Shown one piece after another: positions 1 through 4,810 of a stretch of DNA of 9,803 nt. Below the pieces are notes generated by a model that ran no database searches, was not told where the DNA came from, and saw nothing but the letters and a program-made list of their open reading frames with translations. Both the position numbers and the translations under genes were made by a program. Numbering within the stretch: position 1 is the first letter of the stretch; each line of letters begins with the position of its first letter. Source of the DNA: Chromatiales bacterium (GTDB lineage Bacteria; Pseudomonadota; Gammaproteobacteria; SZUA-152); NCBI GenBank assembly GCA_026999335.1, contig JALTPW010000626.1, forward strand, positions 1 to 9,803. Reading direction: 5' to 3'.

Positions 1-73
1 AATTTGTACATCATTTTGAGAGCGCACCCTTCAGGAACGTTGGGGGTAGTGGCATTTTTGGAGTGAGGAACGA

Positions 74-114
74 ATGAAAAAAGTGTCCGCCTGCAGCCTC
101 TTATTATATGGTCA
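74..114 (+). other. Possible orphaned gene start (Shine-Dalgarno plus ATG)
   Basis: A GAGTGAGG purine stretch at 61-68 lies about 5 bases before an ATG at 74, and the first codons read MKKVSACSLLL, which resembles the beginning of an exported protein. The frame stays open to 352, but from 115 onward it is antisense to the well-supported kinase gene, so that part is very probably not coding. The signal could be the 5' remnant of a gene whose body was replaced by the minus-strand cargo, or it could be chance. Bases 1-73 contain nothing else that I can identify. Confidence 0.15.
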
Positions 115-630
115 CTACTCTGCATATTTTGTGACAAAAGAATTTAGCTCAGATTTCGATTTTATTCGGTACAAGGATTTATTTGTTGAAGATTCTTGCA
201 ATTTTCTAAAGAGTTCTGGCGTCCAGAACTTAGGAGACAACCGCAAGTACTTCCAACTTGCAAGAGTACCTTTCAAAACTGAGCTTCCATCAGGCCAACC
301 TTCTGGCTTGACGAATACAGCCTTTATGAGCCTTTTCGTAACCCACCAGTAGTGAACCCAATAAGGTAGGTCAATATATACGATTGTGTCTGCAGCATCT
401 ATACGGCGCCAAAATGAGTCCAAACTGCCAAGACCATCAATAATCCAATTTTCTGAGTTTATAAGTTTTTCGTGGGCCATAGAGTATTCAGAGCGCGGTA
501 CTCTTTCACCGTTTTTCCCGTATTCGATTAGATCTAAAGGATATAGGTCAATACCTGTTGCGGCTGCCAATTTTTTACTTAAAGTTGACTTACCTCCACC
601 GGGCTTTCCAAATACAGCAATTTTTTTCAT
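115..630 (-). CDS. Small P-loop kinase, FlaR / topology-modulation-like
   Basis: This 171-residue cytoplasmic protein looks like a nucleoside-monophosphate-kinase-fold P-loop protein of the group annotated as AAA family ATPase, adenylate kinase-like or topology modulation protein (FlaR). The Walker A motif GKPGGGKS lies at residues 8-15, directly after the first beta strand. A YPLD segment follows at 30-33, WIIDG at 62-66 matches the WIIDG(N) motif typical of the family, and a hydrophobic strand TIVYIDLP lies at 82-89. A basic helix ending KR near 99-100 probably belongs to the lid. The length is normal for the family. The substrate is unknown, and the name 'topology modulation' rests on weak historical evidence. 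It is separated from the DUF4386 gene by 146 bases and may have its own promoter. The ATG at 630 has no strong Shine-Dalgarno sequence, but it places the P-loop at the usual distance from the N-terminus. Confidence 0.82.
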   Translation of the reverse strand: MKKIAVFGKPGGGKSTLSKKLAAATGIDLYPLDLIEYGKNGERVPRSEYSMAHEKLINSENWIIDGLGSLDSFWRRIDAADTIVYIDLPYWVHYWWVTKRLIKAVFVKPEGWPDGSSVLKGTLASWKYLRLSPKFWTPELFRKLQESSTNKSLYRIKSKSELNSFVTKYAE

Positions 631-674
631 AAGCTTATTCTACTTAAATATTCCACGATTTATCATAGGTTGAC

Positions 675-703
675 TGCATATAGCTTATATTTACGGAAGC
701 CAA
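675..703 (-). promoter_or_regulatory. Candidate promoter for the P-loop kinase gene
   Basis: On the minus strand TTGGCT (698-703) and TATGCA (675-680) are separated by 17 bases and lie 45 bases upstream of the ATG at 630. The matches to the sigma-70 consensus are only partial, so this is a weak prediction. Between this site and the DUF4386 stop there is no other gene. Confidence 0.2.
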
Positions 704-732
704 GATACAATCAAAGACAGCGCATACAAATC

Positions 733-753
733 CAGATCAAGTTTTTAGATCTG
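733..753. repeat. Short inverted repeat downstream of the DUF4386 gene
   Basis: CAGATC (733-738) and GATCTG (748-753) form a perfect 6-bp stem with a 9-base loop. It lies 24 bases beyond the stop of the DUF4386 gene on the minus strand, where a terminator would be expected. No T-run follows the stem in that direction, so termination activity is doubtful. Confidence 0.25.
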
Positions 754-776
754 TAAGAAGGTGGGCCTGAGTCACC

Positions 777-1475
777 TCACGATTTAACCTTTACACCTTT
801 CATCAAGAGCCATAAACAAAATGAAAGCTCTGCTATTAACGGTACGATGTATATAGGCTCAATGATTGATGCATAGTCAGGGGAAAGAAAAAGCATGAAA
901 CCACCCGTCAGATAGACCACAGCAGCTGCCATTAGCCCATAGCCCAGAACCGCTGGAAAGTAGTCCGATTTGACAACCAAGTACCCGAGAATAAGGCTGG
1001 AAAGACCAAAGAACAATAATCCAAGGTCATAGCCGTGGCTATGCATATCCAGAAACAACATCGCCAGCGCATTCAACTGATCGGGCTCAAAAGCATTCGC
1101 GTACCCAACACCTTTTAGTAGTAACAGTGCGGCATAATAATTGAGCAAATTAAATCCCAGAATAGCGGCCTGAGTCAGCCGGAAGGCGGCTGCTATTAGA
1201 GCCAGTGTTTTACTGACAGGCTTAAGCAACACATAAAAAATCACTGCGATGGCAACGTCACTCAACAACATGATTGAGTCGGCAGCAAAACCGATGCGGA
1301 ACAACCATTCGGAAGCCAATATATTATTAGCGGTGGTAGTAGCATCCCCCGCCACAATTAAGCTAGAGCGAACAACCACCTCACCGAAGATACCAAATAC
1401 AATGATAATCAGATACAGAAGACCTGCAATCCTTGCATAAAAAAGAGGTGGTGTTTCGATGGTACGGCTTGTCAT
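777..1475 (-). CDS. DUF4386 family integral membrane protein
   Basis: This is a 232-residue inner-membrane protein of unknown biochemical function. It matches what I know of the DUF4386 family closely: the N-terminal ARIAGLLYLIIIVFG segment (about residues 14-28), then VRSSLIVAGDATTTANNILASE (35-56), the central LLKPVSKTLALIAAAFRL and FEPDQLNALA stretches, and a C-terminal AELSFCLWLLMKG. About six hydrophobic segments can be seen, near 14-34, 60-84, 88-117, 149-167, 173-196 and 204-226. A Shine-Dalgarno AAGGA at 1482-1486, 6 bases before the ATG, supports the start. It lies 150 bases behind the DUF1772 gene, so it may be a separate transcription unit. DUF4386 proteins are often neighbours of regulators and other small membrane proteins in accessory regions, but no reaction is established. 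Confidence 0.88.
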   Translation of the reverse strand: MTSRTIETPPLFYARIAGLLYLIIIVFGIFGEVVVRSSLIVAGDATTTANNILASEWLFRIGFAADSIMLLSDVAIAVIFYVLLKPVSKTLALIAAAFRLTQAAILGFNLLNYYAALLLLKGVGYANAFEPDQLNALAMLFLDMHSHGYDLGLLFFGLSSLILGYLVVKSDYFPAVLGYGLMAAAVVYLTGGFMLFLSPDYASIIEPIYIVPLIAELSFCLWLLMKGVKVKS

Positions 1476-1625
1476 TTCAAGTCCTTTTGATCTTTATTAA
1501 TTATTTCTAAAAGCGTCACTGAACCTGAATAAGTCAATGCACGCAAACAATAGAGACGGCGTAAAAATACAGCCAAAGTGAAATCCTATCTAAAAACTTA
1601 ATTGATGCCCATTATTAATGGCAAC
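1476..1625 (-). promoter_or_regulatory. Intergenic region upstream of DUF4386 gene
   Basis: The 150 bases between the DUF1772 stop and the DUF4386 start are A+T-rich. Reading on the minus strand, an imperfect palindrome TGCCATTAATAATGGGCA (1606-1623) comes 2 bases after the DUF1772 stop and is followed by a short T-run. It could be a weak terminator, but its paired arms outside the A+T core are only 4 bp. A TTGACT box (1532-1537, minus strand) could be a -35 element for the DUF4386 gene, but I see no well-spaced -10 box. Confidence 0.25.
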
Positions 1626-2120
1626 TCATATTGTATGCTTAGATAAAATCCAAAGACAAATAATACATGTCACAAGCGAGCTAATAGTTCGCAGGTGATT
1701 CCAGTTTGTCCAGATTGTTAAATAGCGAGACCATATCTGTTGTGCGTTGGAACTAGATGAATCTATTCCCGCCAACGAGTTGTTAAGAGGCACATTAAAT
1801 AGAAGCGTGCAAACAAACATACCAATAAAATAAACTGCCCCTGCTAATAATATTAATGCAGCGCTGGCGTCACTCCAATTATAAATGGTGAGAATCATTA
1901 GAAGTACTGAGATAATAGATGAGCCAAAGAATAGCGGCATAAATGCTGAACGAAGTATCGTTTTATTGATGGAGTTCATAGCGGCGATGGCGTGTGTTGT
2001 GTCGATTTCACCGAATGCCCGTATAACAAAACCAGAGAAGGTAAAATAAACCCCGGCTATAAGTCCGCTGCTGAGTGCAGCGGCCCACAAAAGCCCTGTG
2101 ACAATAGTTGTAGATATCAT
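1626..2120 (-). CDS. DUF1772 (anthrone-oxygenase-like) membrane protein
   Basis: This 164-residue membrane protein carries the hallmarks of DUF1772: an N-terminal helix ending GVYFTFSGFVIRAFGEI (about 23-39), an AMNSIN segment (47-52), a hydrophobic GAVYFIGMFVCTLLFNVPLNNSLA block (about 90-113) with the family's NVPLN motif, and a late WTNWNHLRT stretch (about 137-145) with the conserved W-x-x-WNH-x-RT pattern. The family is named after fungal anthrone oxygenases such as HypC, but most bacterial members have no known reaction. I place the start at 2120 rather than 2168: an AGGAG at 2129-2133 stands 8 bases before this ATG, and the ATG overlaps the upstream gene's stop as ATGA. This implies translational coupling with the DUF4345-like gene. 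Confidence 0.85.
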   Translation of the reverse strand: MISTTIVTGLLWAAALSSGLIAGVYFTFSGFVIRAFGEIDTTHAIAAMNSINKTILRSAFMPLFFGSSIISVLLMILTIYNWSDASAALILLAGAVYFIGMFVCTLLFNVPLNNSLAGIDSSSSNAQQIWSRYLTIWTNWNHLRTISSLVTCIICLWILSKHTI

Positions 2121-2524
2121 GCGAATTTCTCCTGCTTTCCTCGATACTTTACAAGAGCGAAAACGCAAACCAGTCCTATCACTATTTCTAAAGCGGCTGC
2201 CTGTACAAACCCCTCAACGGGCATTCCATCGATCACTATGCTCATAACTCGGGATAAACCATAAGGCAGGTACAGTAAAGTGGAAACCACTATAGCGGTA
2301 AAGGCCAGTTTATCCACGAAGGCACCTGACATTATTAATAATCCACTCGCTAGCACTGCACCACCAGACGCTCTTATTTCATTCAGTAAACCAAAGTTAT
2401 CAGCAATTTCTATTCCATATGCTGCATAGAACGCCACAGGCGCAAACAGTATTGCTGCTCCAATTATTGTCGCAACCAGACCGGAGACAATCAAAACGAT
2501 TTTAAGTGTTTTTGAGTTTTTCAT
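2117..2524 (-). CDS. DUF4345-like small membrane protein
   Basis: This 135-residue protein has four hydrophobic segments (about 8-31, 50-68, 71-88 and 106-127) and resembles DUF4345 family proteins. The segment NEIRASGGAVLASGLLIM (about 48-65) is the most family-like part: members have a conserved (N/L)E-x-R-A-x-(Y/G)-GG pattern leading into the second helix. No catalytic role is known. AGGAG at 2534-2538, 9 bases before the ATG, supports the start. Its stop codon overlaps the DUF1772 start by 4 bases, so the two are almost certainly cotranscribed and perhaps form a membrane pair. Only 68 bases separate it from the NmrA-like gene, and a strong hairpin fills part of that gap. Confidence 0.7.
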   Translation of the reverse strand: MKNSKTLKIVLIVSGLVATIIGAAILFAPVAFYAAYGIEIADNFGLLNEIRASGGAVLASGLLIMSGAFVDKLAFTAIVVSTLLYLPYGLSRVMSIVIDGMPVEGFVQAAALEIVIGLVCVFALVKYRGKQEKFA

Positions 2525-2548
2525 CTTCTTTAACTCCTCTTGTTATTA

Positions 2549-2580
2549 AGAAAGTCCCTGAATACTCACAGGGACTTTCT
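2549..2580 (-). terminator. Strong 12-bp hairpin after the NmrA-like gene
   Basis: AGAAAGTCCCTG (2549-2560) and CAGGGACTTTCT (2569-2580) are perfect inverse complements with an 8-base loop. Transcribed leftward from the NmrA-like gene, the hairpin starts 12 bases after that gene's stop and has a G+C-rich upper stem. The lower arm ends in CTTTCTTA, so a short U-rich tail is partly contained in the stem, as in many intrinsic terminators. It lies 25 bases upstream of the DUF4345-like start, so it may be a partial terminator or an RNA-stabilising element that sets the ratio between oxidoreductase and membrane proteins. Confidence 0.72.
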
Positions 2581-2592
2581 CCGACAAAAACA

Positions 2593-3438
2593 TTACGCGG
2601 TCTGCCTCTGCTCTACAGCGGTCCAAACGCCAGACTCAATCGTTTTCTGTACATAAGTTTTAAAGTCAGTAGCTGGACGCTTAAGTGCTTCTTCAACACC
2701 GCGCGCGACATTACTGTTTCTGCCATCAAATACCACGGTGAACAGTTCACGCAGTAACCATTGCAGGTCTTCAGGTACGCCCTGTTCGCGCAATATCTCG
2801 ATGTAGTCATCGACGGGAACGGTGGTGTACTTCACGGGACGGCCCAGTGCCTCAGAAATTTCTTCGATGCATTGCGCAAAATTCAGGGCGCGTGGACCAG
2901 AAAGTTCGTACAGTTTATTTTGATGGCCAGGCTGGGTTAACGTCGCGACTACAACGTCAGCAATATCATCAGCATCAACAAAAGGTTCAACGGTATCTGC
3001 GGCAGGCAAGACTAATTCACCGGCCAATATACCCTCCAACATAAAGCTCTCGCTGAAATTTTGGCAAAACCAGTTGCACCTGACGATGTTCCATGAAATT
3101 CCGCTTTCCTGAAGTATTTTCTCAGCGCGTTGTGCACCCTCCTCTCCGCGACCGGAAAGTAGAACAATGTGTTCCAGTCCGTTTTCGCAGGCGACCTGCA
3201 CAAACGCTTTGATCGCAGCTTCTGCATTGGGTACGGCAAGGTCAGGCTGATAGGTGACATAGGCTCTGCGCGTACCTTTGATCGCCGCAGCCCACGTCGC
3301 GGGATTCTCCCAGTCAAATGATGGCGTGGTTGATCGAGAAACAGCACGGGTTGCATACCCGAGAGCCTGCAGGCGTTGGTTCACGCGCGCGCCCGTTTTA
3401 CCGTTTTTACCGATGATGAGAATGGGTGAGTTTTTCAT
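2593..3438 (-). CDS. NmrA / ergot EasG-like NAD(P)-binding oxidoreductase
   Basis: This 281-residue cytoplasmic protein has an atypical short-chain dehydrogenase (NmrA-like) fold. The N-terminus ILIIGKNGKTGARV gives the dinucleotide-binding GxxGxxG at residues 10-16 after a first beta strand. The TRAVSR region (29-34) would contact the NADP phosphate, and FDWENPATWAAAI (about 42-54), HIVLLSG (about 90-96) and VEPFVDADDIADVV (about 150-163) are all typical of the AFUA_2G17970 / ergot EasG-like subfamily, where bacterial members are common. The tyrosine-based SDR active site is not obvious, so redox sensing or reductase activity towards an unknown substrate are both possible. The open frame extends to 3531, but the ATG at 3438 has AGGAAA at 3447-3452 (8 bases away) and begins just before the Rossmann strand. 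It is transcribed divergently from the AraC-type regulator, which is its likely controller. Confidence 0.87.
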   Translation of the reverse strand: MKNSPILIIGKNGKTGARVNQRLQALGYATRAVSRSTTPSFDWENPATWAAAIKGTRRAYVTYQPDLAVPNAEAAIKAFVQVACENGLEHIVLLSGRGEEGAQRAEKILQESGISWNIVRCNWFCQNFSESFMLEGILAGELVLPAADTVEPFVDADDIADVVVATLTQPGHQNKLYELSGPRALNFAQCIEEISEALGRPVKYTTVPVDDYIEILREQGVPEDLQWLLRELFTVVFDGRNSNVARGVEEALKRPATDFKTYVQKTIESGVWTAVEQRQTA

Positions 3439-3502
3439 GATGTCCATTTCCTGTGTTGGTTGATGATGATTTGGAACGAGCAATAGGCTCGTCTTGGGTA
3501 CT

Positions 3503-3579
3503 AATATCGGACAGAATAGATGGACTAACAATCACAATAAGTCTATTTGTATTGACTATTCGTCTAAACCATCTAGACT
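3503..3579. promoter_or_regulatory. Divergent promoter/operator region between NmrA-like and araC-like genes
   Basis: This part of the 172-base divergent spacer holds two near-identical direct repeats, GTCTATTTGT (3541-3550) and GACTATTCGT (3554-3563), 13 bases apart from start to start. There is also a perfect inverted repeat GTCTA (3562-3566) / TAGAC (3574-3578), and a longer-range pair TAGATGG (3517-3523) / CCATCTA (3569-3575). For the regulator a -35 TTGACT (3552-3557) and a -10 TAGACT (3574-3579) are spaced by 16 bases. For the oxidoreductase a weaker pair, TTGTTA (3526-3531) and GATATT (3503-3508), reads on the minus strand with 17 bases between. The repeats overlap the promoter boxes, which would suit an AraC-family activator that also regulates itself. 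The boxes and repeats are visible. Their function is inference. Confidence 0.45.
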
Positions 3580-3610
3580 TCAGGCAAATACACATGACAC
3601 CATTCAAATC

Positions 3611-4570
3611 ATGCAACGCACCAACACAAAGATCTCTGACTTCAGCGACCCACTGGGTGAAACGCTGCACTTGCTCCGGCTCACGGGCACCCTGTACAGC
3701 CGAGCCGAATTAACGGCGCCGTGGGGTGTTTATCTACCTCCATTTGAGGATTGCATGATGTTTCATATCATCACTGCGGGGCACTGCTGGCTCGAAGTTG
3801 ACGGTGAAGAGCCCCGCTTGCTGCAACAAGGTAGCCTGGCACTCGTTCCTCACGGCAACGGGCATACTATCCGCAAAAGCCTGGAAGATAAGACCGTGCC
3901 ATTGTTTGACATACCCGTCGAACAGGTAAGTGACCGTTATGAAATCATGCACCACGGGGGCGGTGGTGAATTAACTCAACTGACTTGCGGTGTTGTTCGC
4001 TTCGACCACGTGGCAGGCCAACAGCTTATTTCGCTGCTACCCAAGGTATTGCATCTCAACAGCTGGGGCGATGATGAAAGCAACTGGCTACAAAACACGC
4101 TTCGCTTTATCGCTCATGAAGCCAAGGAGTTAAGGCCAGGAGGAGAAACGGTGATTACGCACCTGGCCGATATCCTCATCATTCAGGCAATCCGTTCATG
4201 GATCGACTCAGCGCCAGAAGCTGAGCAAGGTTGGTTGTCGGCCTTGCGTGATAACCATGTAGGAAAGGCGCTCGCCGCGATTCACCGTGCACCCGAAAAA
4301 GACTGGTCTGTAGCCTCTCTGGCCAAAGAGGTCGGTATGTCGCGCTCAGGTTTCTCGGCCCGGTTCACCAACATGGTCGGTGAATCTGCCATGCGCTACC
4401 TCACCCAGTGGCGTATGCAACTTGCTCGTGCGCAACTTCAGGAGACGTCGGATTCCCTCTCGGTACTCGCCGACCGCCTTGGTTACCAATCTGAAGCCGC
4501 GTTTTGCAGGGCGTTCAAACGGATATTTGGCGTGTCGCCAGGCAGCGTTCGCCCCACCGCTACCCCCTAG
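3611..4570 (+). CDS. AraC-family transcriptional regulator with cupin_6 sensor domain
   Basis: This 319-residue DNA-binding regulator has an N-terminal ligand-sensing cupin and a C-terminal double helix-turn-helix. The cupin part is clear from DPLGETLHLLRLTGTLYSRAEL (about 13-34), APWGVYLPP (36-44), FHIITAGHCWLEVDG (51-65) and GSLALVPHGNGHTIR (74-88), as in the AraC cupin_6 subfamily. The DNA-binding part runs from about 214 to 315, with a first HTH around WSVASLAKEVGMSRSGFSARF (232-252) and a second around VLADRLGYQSEAAFCRAFKRIFGVSP (285-310). The open frame reaches back to a TTG at 3494, but that would run through the promoter region, and family members begin just before the DPL segment. 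The ATG at 3611 is therefore preferred, despite lacking a clear Shine-Dalgarno. Many relatives sit divergent to oxidoreductase genes that they activate. The inducer cannot be read from the sequence. Confidence 0.9.
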   Translation: MQRTNTKISDFSDPLGETLHLLRLTGTLYSRAELTAPWGVYLPPFEDCMMFHIITAGHCWLEVDGEEPRLLQQGSLALVPHGNGHTIRKSLEDKTVPLFDIPVEQVSDRYEIMHHGGGGELTQLTCGVVRFDHVAGQQLISLLPKVLHLNSWGDDESNWLQNTLRFIAHEAKELRPGGETVITHLADILIIQAIRSWIDSAPEAEQGWLSALRDNHVGKALAAIHRAPEKDWSVASLAKEVGMSRSGFSARFTNMVGESAMRYLTQWRMQLARAQLQETSDSLSVLADRLGYQSEAAFCRAFKRIFGVSPGSVRPTATP

Positions 4571-4800
4571 CGTTTAGCCACCCGCATTGCTGTAGCCCTG
4601 AAATCTGACTATCCTATTTTTGACAGTTCAATGATTGCTTAAAATGGGTGTTTAAAAACAGCTCGAGTCAACTTCACATAGCTGTGCAGTTTCAAGTTTT
4701 ACCAAATACCCGAACTTTCAGCCCGCCCCAGAAAAATGTTTGCCGGCAGAAACTAATTTATCGTAGCCACTGACACATCTGGCCTGCTACAACCCGGCAG
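4571..4800 (+). promoter_or_regulatory. Junction between cargo and conjugation block, with weak promoter
   Basis: These 230 bases contain no gene that I can support. A perfect TTGACA (4620-4625) is followed by TAAAAT (4640-4645), but the spacing is only 14 bases, so this is at best a poor sigma-70 promoter for the relaxase operon. A small inverted repeat CACATAGCTGTG lies near 4676-4687. Base composition changes across this stretch, from the A+T-richer accessory genes to the G+C-rich conjugation genes. No tRNA, transposase or terminal inverted repeat is visible. No convincing terminator follows the AraC gene. Confidence 0.25.
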
Positions 4801-4810
4801 ATGTTCTGCC
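4796..4810 (+). repeat. Hairpin covering the relaxase start codon
   Basis: GGCAGA (4796-4801) and TCTGCC (4805-4810) are perfect inverse complements with a 3-base loop, and the predicted ATG occupies 4801-4803. In RNA the start codon and its upstream bases would be partly paired, and no good Shine-Dalgarno precedes it. This could limit relaxase translation, or it could be coincidence. Confidence 0.4.

Noticed and set aside
2121..2168. Longer start of the DUF1772 gene
   Set aside because: The ATG at 2120 has a well-placed AGGAG and an ATGA overlap with the upstream stop. The longer form adds non-family sequence inside the DUF4345-like gene.
3494..3610. N-terminal extension of the AraC regulator from TTG 3494
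   Set aside because: It would translate through the divergent promoter region, and family members begin near the ATG at 3611.
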